From JAFGTF01 sp035527995 (lineage in GTDB: Bacteria > Spirochaetota > B62-G9 > DRHN01): DNA of 45,938 bases. Each line of letters opens with the position of its first letter. Position 1 is the stretch's first letter. The notes under the pieces were generated by a model. It was not told the origin of the DNA and made no database searches. It saw nothing but the letters and a program-made list of their open reading frames with translations. Location: contig DATKZJ010000063.1 of the NCBI GenBank assembly GCA_035527995.1, forward strand, positions 1-45,938, given 5' to 3'. The position numbers were made by a program, and so were the translations under genes. Below are positions 1-8,788 of this stretch, one piece after another.

Positions 1-137
1 GAAGCGTTGTGAACTGCCACGACTGAGGGCTCTGAGAGTACGATCCCCTGTCCTCTCACGTATACGAGCGTGTTCGAAGTTCCGAGGTCGATTCCGATAT
101 CATTTGACCATGCCCCCCACATCTTGCCAAATACCAT
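1..137 (-). CDS. mreB: Rod-shape protein MreB, N-terminal part only
   Basis: Bacterial actin homologue that organises cell-wall synthesis at the inner face of the membrane. Only the first 45 codons are in the window; the gene runs off the left edge. The reading begins MVFGKMWG and contains DIGIDLGTSNTLVY (about residues 14-27), the phosphate-1 nucleotide-binding loop of the actin/Hsp70 fold in its typical MreB form, followed by the usual GIVLSEPSVVA stretch. An AGGAG ribosome-binding site lies about 6 bases before the ATG. It is the last visible gene of a minus-strand group with the TPR protein and the small membrane protein upstream, an order known from treponemes. The family call is firm; nothing can be said about the rest of the protein. 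Confidence 0.93.
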   Translation of the reverse strand, partial: MVFGKMWGAWSNDIGIDLGTSNTLVYVRGQGIVLSEPSVVAVHNA

Positions 138-207
138 ATATATCTCCTGTTTGATATTAAAAACGGATCGTTCTGGACCGAACTACGTTCGCACGGTCTT
201 GCGCAAA

Positions 208-1167
208 TCAATATAACTTATCGATTGTATTTATATGCTTGGGATCTATACTCAGCGCCCTTCGCCACTCTTTCCTTGCTGAGATCATATCCCCCTCTTT
301 CTCGTGAATATTCCCGAGCCAGTAGTATGCATCCGCAGATCGCTCATTCAGCTCGAGGACCTTGTAGAGATGGTCCCTGGCCCGTTCATATCTCTCCTCC
401 TGGAAATCGATCCAGGCCAGAGCGGAATAAGTCTCCTCGAGCACCGCGTTGTCGGCAGACCTGTTTATGAGAAGTGTAAACTCCCGAACCGCGCTTTCAT
501 ACAGCCCCTTGTCCTTGTACGCGTGCGCAAGAAAGAGATGCCCTATATCCTTGTCAGAGGCAGCGACGGTCATCTCCAGATATTTAACCGCTTCATCAAT
601 TACGCCGAGCCTGTAGTAACAGTATCCCATTATCTCGTATACCTGTTTGTCCTCGTACCCGGAATCGAGCGCCTTCTTGAGATACCCGGTTGCGAGCTCG
701 TAGTAGAGCGGTCCCTTCTTGAAATATGACATCCCCAGGATATACAGGCTCCTCGTCAGCACGTCATCGAAATTGGATAGTACGATCCCCTTCCTCATAT
801 ACTGTATGGCGCGGTTAATCGACTCTTCCTTCTCCGGGCCGGTGAGGGACGAAGAGATGTTGTAGTATGCCTCCCCCAGATATCTTAATATTCGAGCGTT
901 GTACGGTTTCTTCTCGAGGTAGGGCGCACCTTCGTGCACGACGATATTGTAATTACCGGATTCGAGATTTCTCTCCAAGAAGGTGTAATCATTGAACCGC
1001 AACCTGTAAAACTCCACCATCTTGGAATAAAGAGTGTATGCGTTTAGAAAAAATACAGAGTAAAAGCCTCCCCCTCCCAGCAGGAGCAGGATGATGAGCA
1101 CTATAAAGAGCTTTTTCTTCTTTCTTTTCGGCTTATACAGGTACTTTGAAAAACGATAGTCGCGCAT
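208..1167 (-). CDS. Membrane-anchored TPR protein, upstream of mreB
   Basis: A 319-residue protein with a basic N-terminal tail rich in lysine (about residues 8-20), one transmembrane helix (about 21-42, ending in a glycine run) and an extracytoplasmic region made almost wholly of tetratricopeptide repeats. Repeat-like units with the A/Y/G pattern are visible around residues 90-125, 135-170, 175-205, 208-240 and 245-310; the last (SADAYYWLGNIHEKEGD) is a textbook TPR. TPRs bind protein partners, so this is probably a scaffold; a link to MreB-directed envelope synthesis is inferred from position only. It starts 3 bases after the stop of the upstream membrane protein, so the two are almost certainly co-transcribed. 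A TPR protein sits next to mreB in treponemes too. No catalytic domain is visible. Confidence 0.82.
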   Translation of the reverse strand: MRDYRFSKYLYKPKRKKKKLFIVLIILLLLGGGGFYSVFFLNAYTLYSKMVEFYRLRFNDYTFLERNLESGNYNIVVHEGAPYLEKKPYNARILRYLGEAYYNISSSLTGPEKEESINRAIQYMRKGIVLSNFDDVLTRSLYILGMSYFKKGPLYYELATGYLKKALDSGYEDKQVYEIMGYCYYRLGVIDEAVKYLEMTVAASDKDIGHLFLAHAYKDKGLYESAVREFTLLINRSADNAVLEETYSALAWIDFQEERYERARDHLYKVLELNERSADAYYWLGNIHEKEGDMISARKEWRRALSIDPKHINTIDKLY

Positions 1168-1170
1168 AGG

Positions 1171-1692
1171 TTACATTAGAGCATGCAGTATGTATTTAAA
1201 TCTCGCCCTCTCTCCCTCGAGCTTAATAACATCCTTCTTTTTCTTCACGTTCTTCCTCTTGATGACAATATACGGGTCGAAGAAACGGTAGTTCCCTATG
1301 GAGGATATATAGATCCTTTTCAAGTTCTCCCCGTCGAAGACGAGTATGTTTTTCGACGTTAGTGCGATCTCTCCTTTCAGCTCCATGTTCAGTTTAGCTT
1401 TATCGAGCGTAAGCTGCCCAGGATCTACCGGAGTCTCCAGAGAAAAAAAGGTGCAGGATCCGATATAGTGAACGGCCTCGTTTTTTCCGAGCCCCGGCAC
1501 GGGCCGGTCGGGCTTGAGCACAGGGACATAGTAGTCTTCCCTTTCCTCCCCTGCTTCATCACCAGTTTCCCCGTTATCGCTCTCCCTCTCAATCCCCCTC
1601 TTTCTGGAAAGGTCACTGCTCCGGTAGAATATGATCGTAGCAAAAAAAACAATAATACCAAATATTATTATTGATAAAAAAATAAAAAACAT
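1171..1692 (-). CDS. Small single-pass membrane protein, unknown function
   Basis: 173 residues. One very hydrophobic N-terminal helix (about residues 1-23, rich in F and I), then an acidic, probably disordered linker (about 30-55, with GETGDEAGEERED), then a compact soluble domain (about 75-173) rich in beta-strand pattern, with LNMELKGEIALTSKN and a lysine-rich loop KRKNVKKKKD. I do not recognise the domain with confidence; its spacing of strands would suit a PH-like or SHOCT-type membrane-associated fold, but that is a guess. It is the first gene of the minus-strand group that leads through the TPR protein to mreB, so a role in envelope or shape control is possible. The gene is expected to be transcribed from a promoter in the 547-bp gap upstream. 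Confidence 0.68.
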   Translation of the reverse strand: MFFIFLSIIIFGIIVFFATIIFYRSSDLSRKRGIERESDNGETGDEAGEEREDYYVPVLKPDRPVPGLGKNEAVHYIGSCTFFSLETPVDPGQLTLDKAKLNMELKGEIALTSKNILVFDGENLKRIYISSIGNYRFFDPYIVIKRKNVKKKKDVIKLEGERARFKYILHALM

Positions 1693-2239
1693 ACTACCGC
1701 CTTATTGACAAGAATATTATTTTACAGATGAGTAAAAGTCAAATCATTTAAGCGGATACCACGTACGTTATACCTTTTTCATCATTGTAAGGCCGAATGG
1801 AAAGGAGAGTGCACTTCCAGAGGCGTTAAAAAAGTTGGAGCGAGTACCTTTTCTTAAAGGATGAGGGGCTTGTAGACCAGGGATCCTGTGACCGGGAGGG
1901 AAGATCTGTTCGGTTATAAGTAAAAGCCAACCGTCCGGATGCGTAAAGGCTCTACAGATGCTCACCTGTGCGGTGCACGATTTTGGGGAGATGAAACCCT
2001 GAAAGCCCGCTGCGACAGAGCGTTTCAAACCTTCTCGAGAATGGCCTTTCAGGGTGCAACCATCATGGCGTCGTATGACCAGAAGGCATCATACAGGGCG
2101 ACACTGAAGTTTGTCATCACAGGGAACCTCGGGCCACCTCCGCCCTGTTTATAGTAAAAGCAACGGTTCACCGTAAAACGAGGTTTTACCTCTCGAACAG
2201 GGCTCCCGGGGAAACCGGCTTCTGAAAGCAACCCGCCTT
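1693..2239. other. 547-bp gene-free stretch with inverted repeats
   Basis: No convincing gene. Two short minus-strand frames exist but have no ribosome-binding sites and break repeatedly. Structure is present: a perfect 10-bp inverted repeat ACCCTGAAAG (1996-2005) with CTTTCAGGGT (2046-2055), the same CTTTCAG core again at the right edge (2222-2243), and two similar tracts TATAAGTAAAAGCCAACCGT (near 1915) and TATAGTAAAAGCAACGGTT (near 2150). The short translated pieces look like the decayed kind of frame often seen in dispersed intergenic repeats. The promoter for the mreB-side group must lie at the left part of this stretch, but I could not pin it. Confidence 0.5.
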
Positions 2240-2243
2240 TCAG
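2222..2243 (-). terminator. Hairpin at the end of the thioesterase gene
   Basis: CTGAAAG (2222-2228) and CTTTCAG (2237-2243) form a 7-bp stem with an 8-base loop overlapping the stop codon of the thioesterase. There is no T-run after it on the minus strand, so a terminator role is uncertain; it also shares its core with the inverted repeat at 1996-2055. Confidence 0.3.
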
Positions 2244-2644
2244 ACTTCAAGAAAGAGTGCCCCGGCCTCCACCCTTTTTTCTCCCGCCTCATCCTCGCAC
2301 CACGCCTCGAGCTTCAGCCTCCTGCCGCGGGTCTCCACACACCTTCCCCTCACGATGATCTCTTCATCGACTCGAACGGGCTTAATGAACCTTACCTCGA
2401 TACGCAACGTCACTGCCGGTTTTTTGTCGAAGAGACATACCTTTGCCATCACCTCATCCAGGACCATTGTGATGAACCCGCCGTGGACCACCTCCTTGAA
2501 ACCCTGCATATATTCCTTCGGTCTCCACCTTGTATATACTTCTTTCTTTTCGGTGTCCCGGGAGAACTCTAGCCGTAATCCGTTCGGGTTTTCCCTGCCG
2601 CAGACGAAGCAGCCCTCATATGTGTCGCTGTACTCTACTTCCAC
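2240..2644 (-). CDS. PaaI-like hotdog-fold thioesterase
   Basis: A 134-residue single-domain hotdog protein of the PaaI/YbgC-like acyl-CoA thioesterase superfamily, the usual length for the family. Seen: an N-terminal CFVCGRENPNGLRL segment typical of one PaaI branch (about residues 12-25), then VVHGGFITMVLDEVMA (about 52-67), which carries the HGG turn and the helix with the catalytic acidic residue. It likely hydrolyses an acyl-CoA or acyl-carrier thioester in the cytoplasm; the substrate cannot be read. Start is GTG at 2644 with GAGGGAAT about 8 bases upstream. It begins 29 bases after the large surface protein ends, so it may be read through from the UPF0164 operon, although its function looks unrelated. 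Confidence 0.82.
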   Translation of the reverse strand: MEVEYSDTYEGCFVCGRENPNGLRLEFSRDTEKKEVYTRWRPKEYMQGFKEVVHGGFITMVLDEVMAKVCLFDKKPAVTLRIEVRFIKPVRVDEEIIVRGRCVETRGRRLKLEAWCEDEAGEKRVEAGALFLEV

Positions 2645-2673
2645 CTGTAATTCCCTCAGGACCGGTATAGGAG

Positions 2674-5600
2674 CTATTTTACAATGAGCACCTTTCTAAC
2701 GTACCGATCACTCCCTATTTTAATCACCATGTAATATACTCCCGGAACAACCGTTGTGCCGTTCCTGTTCCTGCCGTTCCAGGTTACAAGGTTCGTTCCT
2801 GCACTTCCTGTGCCGTCGAAGAGCACCTTTACCGGATTTCCTGCAAGGTCATACGCAGTGATCGTTACCTTCCTGCCGGAATCGATATAGTAGTTGATAT
2901 AGGTTACGTCCCCGGTGCGCGGGTTAATGACATTGTTCCGTATGGTAACCCTCTGTGACTGCTCATAGAAGACCTTGAAATTCCACGGCACGCTTCCCCC
3001 GGAAGACTCAGGCCCGTCGGAGTAGTAGATCGCCCCGTCGGTGTCCACGAGGAACCGGACGACTGCGCCTTCGACCATCTCGGCATCGTCGTGAGGGATC
3101 GTTGCAGTCCAGCTCATTGCAGACCCGGTTGCGACGACCCTCCTATCGTTGGGGTTTGCGGGCGAGAGCCCGTCCGGCAGGGCCCCGACATCGAACCATA
3201 ACGCCACAAAGTTGGCATTAAACTGCGTTTCTATACTAATCGTGATGTCAGAGTCCATGAACGCAGCCGGGAGGAGCGGATTTTCGAATACACTCGAGCC
3301 GTCCGTTGCCGTGACCTTGACGATGAGGTTTGACCCTGCCCCGCCTATATCGACCTCGGCACCCTGTGGTGACTTCTGTGCGAGGAGGTCCTCGACGCAG
3401 GTGGTTCCTCCCGCCTTGATCCCGATCCCGGACGGGTTGCCGGGACCCGGCACAGACCACAGATCGGGCAGTATGAGAGAAGGGGTGGCCCCTAGCACTA
3501 TATTAATGTAAACATCACCGGGAGTCGGATCATCGAGAGAGCTCCCTGCTCCGAACGAGTCGCCGAACGCCGCATTGAGGAGCTCGAAATCGGAACTGTT
3601 CGTACATGCAAGCTGCACAGGCTCCGTAAACTCGATCTGTATATAATCCCCGACGTCTATGTCGTTGCTGTCAGGGTCATTGAAGACTGCCGTTATCATT
3701 ATCGGTTTGGCACCGTCAGCCGTGTTCTCCGTCTCGCCGTTGAGCATCTCGTTCGGCGTTGCGGCCTCCAGTATCTTGCTCGAGCCGAGCGTGCTGTACG
3801 AGGTAGAGGGAGTTACTCCTGTATCGTAGCTTCCGCCCTCATTGATAAGCAGTGTAACGGTGCTGACGTCTGCAGCGCCGTAGCTTCCGTTCTGTATCGT
3901 ATACCCGAAAACCGCGATACAGTCCAGGCCGTCACCGCCCCCCCCCGCATCGGTGATGTCAACATTCTCGCTGAACTGCACGGTAATACGGTCTATACAA
4001 CCGTTCTCGTCGAAGTCATCAGTAACAATGCTCCTGAAGGCGGGAAGGGCGCCGTCCTCTGCTGTTCCGCCGGTATCGCCGAGTCGGTTTCCTGCGAGAT
4101 CGACGAGAAATATATCGGCCCCTGAGTAGTCGTAGCCCGGGATTGCGTCCGTGTCCCACAGACCGGTCTCTGTAAAGGTTATGCTGAACCTGTTGTCATT
4201 TGCATCCGCATCAAGGACTCCGTCGCTTATTCCGATCACAGACGTGCTGAAGCCTTCACCGTCGTGGGTCGCAATGTCGAAGTTGGTTGCGGTAAAACCG
4301 TCCTGTATGCCGCTGCTCGAAACATCGCTGGTCTCGAACTCGACCCGGTCGATATGGCCGTTCCCATTCAAATCGTAGGTCGCTTCCCAGCTTATGGACG
4401 GGCTATCAAGGTCCCATGCCGTAGCCGACGTTGCCAATACAGCCGCCGTAGATACGACCGGGTTTCCCGAAGCATCCTGTATCCCCGCATTGGCAGCCGG
4501 GATAAAGTTCCCTGAGGGCGCTGTATTCCCACTGGAGATACTACCGTGCGCGTCATCGCTCCTCGCGAGGTCGAACCGGACGATCCCTCCTGCTTCAACT
4601 GTCACTCCGACCTCAGTGATTGGAACAACAACATTACCACCAGTAGCAAAGCTCCCGTATCCACTCAAAACGCCGTTCGAATAATCTCCGCCGTGACCCG
4701 TGTCAAACCCCCCACCTGTCTCATCATCTCCGTCACTCGCTGTAAGTCCGCTCCCGGGAAGGAGGTCTCCACACCAGACAGGTTCACTGAAAGTAAGGTT
4801 TACCCTGTTCCACCAGTTCGTGCCGGATACGTTCAGCCTTGTAGTCTCAGCGGCGACCAGTACCGGATTCGCCCCGTCAGAGGTTGTGCCGCCTACAATG
4901 CTCGCAAGCTTGTTTGCAGAAAAGTCCTCTACATCATCCGTCCCGTCCTGTGTATAATCAAAATTTGGTGTGATACCAGTATCATAGCCCCCACCCTGTG
5001 TAAAACCTATACTGAATCTTTCATCATCTGCATCATTGTCATCCACTCCACCATTTATACCAGTAACAGCCGTCGAGAAACTCTCCCCTACATAACCCGC
5101 AATGTTAAAATTATCTATCCCAGGTACATCAACTATTGGTTCGCTGAGCTCAAACTCAACCCTGTCTATAAAACCATCAAAGTTGTTATCGTAAGTCTTT
5201 GCGACGACTATGACCGGTCCCGCCCCGTCTGTGGCCATCCTGCTCGTAAGGGGATTCGTATTGGGCGTGATCGGAACGAGATCTTCGATATTCCCTGCCA
5301 CTACACTCAATGTCGGCGTCGCGTCCGTACCGGCCGAAGGCCACGTGATGTCTAACCATATGACCGCATCGTTCACCCCACCGTCTGCAGGAACACTGTT
5401 GACGCTCCCTCCCCCGTCAATGCCGAAATCACCCGCCGTGACACTCCCATCGTTTATACCCTCGCTGAACGTCACCTCGAGGCGGTCGATCGTCCCGTCC
5501 ACATTCATGTCCATCGTAATGAGATCACTGATGACAGGACCCGCCCCGTCAGTGGCCTGCAGCGAATGATCATCAGCGATCTCTCCTGAACCACCACTAA

Positions 5601-5955
5601 TTATATTGGCTCTCCCCTGTTTATAGGTGATTGTTGGCTTCTCGCCTGTATCGTATGATCCAATCTCGATCAATCCGACGGGCAGAGGGTCACCCAATGT
5701 TACAGTTCCCAAATAATCATTGGTATCTATGTTATAGGTAATTGGTGTTATATCAAAGCAGGCCAATCCCGAATCAGAACCGGTAACATCAACTGTCTCA
5801 CTAAAGCGGATAGAGAGCTGGTCGATATGGCCATTACTGTCCATGTCTATTGTTGTTACCGAATCAATGACCAGTTGCGAAAACAGGTTTGTGGGAATCA
5901 GGAACAGTGAAATAATAAAAACTACCGATACGAAAAATGCTTTCAATGTCTTCAT
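2674..5955 (-). CDS. Large secreted repeat protein with FlgD-like C-terminal Ig domain
   Basis: 1093 residues. A signal peptide (about 1-27, basic start, hydrophobic core, LFSQ cleavage region) shows export. The body holds about seven related modules, each opening with an acidic metal-binding-like loop and a conserved strand: DSNGHIDQLSIRFSE (about 40), NVDGTIDRLEVTFSE (about 150), NFDGFIDRVEFELSE (about 256), a divergent copy near 375, LNGNGHIDRVEFETSD (about 527), DENGCIDRITVQFSE (about 647) and a last copy near 755. The D-x-N-x-D/N-G spacing resembles calcium-binding loops. The last ~95 residues match a FlgD-type Ig-like domain, with VTITAYDLAGNPVK and NGRNRNGTTVVPGVYYMVIK. It is probably an envelope or surface protein with a calcium-stabilised stalk. 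It starts one base after the UPF0164 gene, so the two are coupled. Specific function unknown. Confidence 0.8.
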   Translation of the reverse strand: MKTLKAFFVSVVFIISLFLIPTNLFSQLVIDSVTTIDMDSNGHIDQLSIRFSETVDVTGSDSGLACFDITPITYNIDTNDYLGTVTLGDPLPVGLIEIGSYDTGEKPTITYKQGRANIISGGSGEIADDHSLQATDGAGPVISDLITMDMNVDGTIDRLEVTFSEGINDGSVTAGDFGIDGGGSVNSVPADGGVNDAVIWLDITWPSAGTDATPTLSVVAGNIEDLVPITPNTNPLTSRMATDGAGPVIVVAKTYDNNFDGFIDRVEFELSEPIVDVPGIDNFNIAGYVGESFSTAVTGINGGVDDNDADDERFSIGFTQGGGYDTGITPNFDYTQDGTDDVEDFSANKLASIVGGTTSDGANPVLVAAETTRLNVSGTNWWNRVNLTFSEPVWCGDLLPGSGLTASDGDDETGGGFDTGHGGDYSNGVLSGYGSFATGGNVVVPITEVGVTVEAGGIVRFDLARSDDAHGSISSGNTAPSGNFIPAANAGIQDASGNPVVSTAAVLATSATAWDLDSPSISWEATYDLNGNGHIDRVEFETSDVSSSGIQDGFTATNFDIATHDGEGFSTSVIGISDGVLDADANDNRFSITFTETGLWDTDAIPGYDYSGADIFLVDLAGNRLGDTGGTAEDGALPAFRSIVTDDFDENGCIDRITVQFSENVDITDAGGGGDGLDCIAVFGYTIQNGSYGAADVSTVTLLINEGGSYDTGVTPSTSYSTLGSSKILEAATPNEMLNGETENTADGAKPIMITAVFNDPDSNDIDVGDYIQIEFTEPVQLACTNSSDFELLNAAFGDSFGAGSSLDDPTPGDVYINIVLGATPSLILPDLWSVPGPGNPSGIGIKAGGTTCVEDLLAQKSPQGAEVDIGGAGSNLIVKVTATDGSSVFENPLLPAAFMDSDITISIETQFNANFVALWFDVGALPDGLSPANPNDRRVVATGSAMSWTATIPHDDAEMVEGAVVRFLVDTDGAIYYSDGPESSGGSVPWNFKVFYEQSQRVTIRNNVINPRTGDVTYINYYIDSGRKVTITAYDLAGNPVKVLFDGTGSAGTNLVTWNGRNRNGTTVVPGVYYMVIKIGSDRYVRKVLIVK

Positions 5956-5956
5956 G

Positions 5957-7093
5957 TTAATCTTCTTTTACCTGCCTCCGCTCCTCTTCCATCTTCACCT
6001 TTACTGAAATTGCGTCTTTCAGCTGCAGAGCCTGTTTGTGTTTCGGGTCAATCTCCAGAACCCGTTCGACCATCTCCAGCGCCTCTTCATACCGGGCCTT
6101 CCTGTATAGATCGAGAGCCTTCATATAAAATGTTCCGATCTCTTTCTTTCTCTCCTCGATCCGAGTTACACCGAAATAGTATGAGAAGGAAACTGAAAAC
6201 ATGTTTAAGAACGCCAGACTCGGGCTGTAGGAGGCCTGGACACGTATGTCCCTGCTTCTGTATCCCAGCCCTACAGCGAACATGGGGTTCTCCTTGATCT
6301 GCACTCCGCCTTCCAGAAAAAACCTTTTACTGAAATCAAACTCCGCGCCGATTGAACCGTATAAAGGCTCATAGACCGGCACTGCAATCTCGGCGGCAAC
6401 AAGGAGATTTTTCAGCACCCTGTACGAGGCCCCCGCATGGATCTCGAGCGGGAGCTTCTCCATCATCCTGCTGTACCCGATGTTCTTTACCGCGAGCCCG
6501 AATACAAGGCTCGGATCAGGACCGATGTGCCGCTTGAGGAGGTTTGTACGTACTATGACGCCGATGTCCGTCGCAAAGAGCAGATAGCTCTGTCCCGGGT
6601 AGAGCTCTTCTGGAACATTGTTGTAGAAGAGCTTCAGGTTCGCTCCAACCGCCATGTCGAGCGGGGAGAACTGATAGCCGAAGTTCAGAACACCGAGGCT
6701 CTGCGATATGATGTGGGATTGTCCGGTGGTCTCGCCGTAGTAGTCATAGTGAACGAACGGGAGATAGAGGTAGGTAAAACCGGCCCCGATAAAGAACCGT
6801 TCCGCAATGCCAGTCGAGAACCTGATGGCCTCATAGTTCACATCCTCGATCCATTCCTGATGGAGCACGGAGACCTTGTAGATCTTCCTCGTATCTCCGC
6901 CTGCAGGATTCGAATCGATATAGAAGGCATCATCGCTGATACCGACGAACGCCCCGCCGAGGCTCAGCGCCCTTGATCCGTAGATGAGCTTCAGCATCGG
7001 AGGACCCGCCTCTCCAGTATAGGGGAAGAGGAGGGAGGCCGGGCACAAAAAAAGAAGGAGAATAAAAACAAGGCTTTTAAAAAGACCTTTCAA
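5957..7093 (-). CDS. UPF0164 (PorV-like) outer-membrane protein with C-terminal TPR
   Basis: 378 residues. Signal peptide at about 1-25, then a PorV/FadL-like beta-barrel region starting with LKLIYGSRALSLGGAFVGI and DDAFYIDSNPAG (about 37-66), the hallmark of UPF0164, a family best known from spirochaetes. Alternating hydrophobic beta-strands run to about residue 310. A charged tail (about 315-378) holds a TPR-like helix pair (ALDLYRKARYEEALEMVERVLEIDPKH) and would sit in the periplasm. The start is TTG, with AGGTGG upstream. The large repeat protein follows after one base, suggesting that this barrel helps to export, anchor or display it, by analogy with PorV in type IX secretion; that link is inference. 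This gene is the best single marker for a spirochaete origin. Confidence 0.85.
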   Translation of the reverse strand: MKGLFKSLVFILLLFLCPASLLFPYTGEAGPPMLKLIYGSRALSLGGAFVGISDDAFYIDSNPAGGDTRKIYKVSVLHQEWIEDVNYEAIRFSTGIAERFFIGAGFTYLYLPFVHYDYYGETTGQSHIISQSLGVLNFGYQFSPLDMAVGANLKLFYNNVPEELYPGQSYLLFATDIGVIVRTNLLKRHIGPDPSLVFGLAVKNIGYSRMMEKLPLEIHAGASYRVLKNLLVAAEIAVPVYEPLYGSIGAEFDFSKRFFLEGGVQIKENPMFAVGLGYRSRDIRVQASYSPSLAFLNMFSVSFSYYFGVTRIEERKKEIGTFYMKALDLYRKARYEEALEMVERVLEIDPKHKQALQLKDAISVKVKMEEERRQVKED

Positions 7094-7576
7094 AGCTCTC
7101 GACCACCTCTGTTCGCAGATATGGAGCAGTGCTTTCGTTCGCAGGACCTTCTATATAAGAATATAGCACACATGGTGACATGCTGCAAAAACGCACTGCC
7201 CGCTCATCCCTGTCACCAGCTATTCAGCCTCTTTAGAATTAATCGGCTTAATACCCCGATTCCGGTAAAAAAACTTGCCCGGAAGCCCGCAGGCACCCCT
7301 ATCCTGCTGGGTTCGATGTTTCAATTTTTCATTCAAGATGTGCAGCAGGGCCGAATTTCGAACCTTGCAGTATTAAAAGCATCTCTACTCGCATGCGGTT
7401 TCCTGAAAGGAGAATCAAAAATGGTATAACGGTTTGAGACCGCCCTCTCCTCTTAAATTCCCGATCATCCCTTTCACTCTATACCGAGACAGGAGAAAAA
7501 AACAGGCCTTTAACCTCTGTGCCTCTGGTCTTTTTTAATCGTTGTTTTCTATCTCTCCGTATAATGAGGCATCCTC
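7094..7576. other. 483-bp intergenic region, no gene seen
   Basis: No reading frame here has a good start site or recognisable content. A few weak hairpins are visible, for example GGTGACA (about 7171) with TGTCACC (about 7214), and AATCGG with CCGATT around 7226-7255. The right part (7480-7560) lies after the stop of the PP-loop gene on the minus strand and holds an AGGCCT core followed by a T-rich run on that strand, which may be its terminator. Confidence 0.4.
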
Positions 7577-8593
7577 TCAGCGGATAATCGACGCTTCCGT
7601 TTCCTGATGATCCGCCCTCCCCCTGTGAACTGTGACCCTCCTCTTCGTCCCGAAGTCGATCTCAAACCCGACGGCATCATCCTTCTTCTTCTTCGAAGCA
7701 ATCGATGCCGCGTCGCTGTAGCGGGCGATTATCCGCAGCGCTTTACGAATCGTCCCCGCGGCGCCGTCCCACATCATCACGCTGTAGGGGCCCGGGACGT
7801 CACGAACATCGATCTTCAGGTTCCCCCATCCGAGCCTGCAGAGAAAATCGTTTTCCGTCCTGTTCCTTCCGACAACGAGTTTGCAGCCCTCCGAGAGTCG
7901 AAAATGCCTTCCGTAGCGAAGTAAGATAAAGTCATCGACCCCCGGTTCAGCGGCATGCTCAACGAGATCTCTGAACCTCGCCTTAAACCCCTTCTCCGTG
8001 AGGATACACCCTCCCGCAGGTGACGGATACTCCCCTATTCCAAGGCGCGCCGCCATCTCCATCTGGGCCTTTCTTCCCCTGCCAGATATGGCATAGAGGT
8101 TTTCCCTGTTCACCCACCCTTCGGTCTCCGGGACCGTCGGCTGGAGAAGCCTCGCCGACAGGGGTCGGAGCAGATAGCCCTCGAGGCCGCTTCTTCTCTC
8201 TATTAGTTTCATAATGTTTTTTTTCTGGGACATGGGACGCTGCCCTACTACCTCTCCGGAGGCGACAAAGTCCGCCCCTATCTCTTTGGCGAGCTCCCAT
8301 GCTTTTTTGAAGAACAGTATCTTACAGTCGATACATGGATTGACCCCGCTCCCGTACCCGTACCTGGGGTGAAGCAGGACATCCGTATACTCCTCCGATA
8401 TATCAACATTGAGAAGGGGAAAGCCCAGAATTTCATCCTTTTTCTTGAAATCCCCGGGCAGTCTGTATTTCGGTATGTTGAACCAGGAGAGAAAATGAAC
8501 ACCCCACACATCGAGCCCTTCACGACCCATGATCTTCAGCGTCAGCAGGGAGTCGAGACCGCCGCTCGTGAGAACGAGAACCTTCCGCTTCAT
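7577..8593 (-). CDS. PP-loop ATPase, ThiI/MnmA-like tRNA thiolation enzyme
   Basis: 338 residues. The N-terminal LTSGGLDSLLTL holds the PP-loop SGGxDS (residues 10-15), which binds ATP and adenylates a substrate. A CIDC pair (87-90) followed by a basic helix, and ASGEVVGQRPMSQ, match a stand-alone ThiI/MnmA-like family annotated as tRNA thiouridine synthases; PAGGCILT lies near residue 190. The C-terminal third resembles the DUF814/NFACT RNA-binding-like tail seen in that family. The likely role is activation of a tRNA uridine for sulfur transfer in the cytoplasm, with the cysteines as sulfur carriers. It starts at ATG with only a weak ribosome-binding site. It is isolated: a terminator separates it from hppA. 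The exact modified base is not readable. Confidence 0.75.
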   Translation of the reverse strand: MKRKVLVLTSGGLDSLLTLKIMGREGLDVWGVHFLSWFNIPKYRLPGDFKKKDEILGFPLLNVDISEEYTDVLLHPRYGYGSGVNPCIDCKILFFKKAWELAKEIGADFVASGEVVGQRPMSQKKNIMKLIERRSGLEGYLLRPLSARLLQPTVPETEGWVNRENLYAISGRGRKAQMEMAARLGIGEYPSPAGGCILTEKGFKARFRDLVEHAAEPGVDDFILLRYGRHFRLSEGCKLVVGRNRTENDFLCRLGWGNLKIDVRDVPGPYSVMMWDGAAGTIRKALRIIARYSDAASIASKKKKDDAVGFEIDFGTKRRVTVHRGRADHQETEASIIR

Positions 8594-8645
8594 CCTGTTC
8601 TTCTACCCCCTGCGGGTCCCCCACAGGGGATCCCTGCGGGATGGA

Positions 8646-8693
8646 ATAAAAAAGAGGAATAGAGCCCACCTCCGGTCCCTATTCCTCTTTTGA
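8646..8693 (-). terminator. Rho-independent terminator of hppA
   Basis: Perfect 13-bp stem AAAAGAGGAATAG (8650-8662) with CTATTCCTCTTTT (8679-8691) and a 16-base loop. On the minus strand it is followed by a run of six T, about 100 bases after the pyrophosphatase stop. It also has T residues on the plus side. Confidence 0.8.
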
Positions 8694-8788
8694 AACGGGT
8701 CATATAGAGTATCTTGGTATGTGGTCTCTGATCCACAGGACCTTCGGTCCAGATGACCTCAGATCTTTCAGATAATCAATCCGTCAGA

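Noticed and set aside
1768..2231. Two minus-strand ORFs of 60 and 86 codons
   Set aside because: No start signals, no domain pattern and overlap with inverted repeats; treated as non-coding.
4546..5355. 269-codon plus-strand frame opposite the repeat protein
   Set aside because: It is the antisense shadow of a repetitive gene; the minus strand has a signal peptide, modules and a known C-terminal domain.
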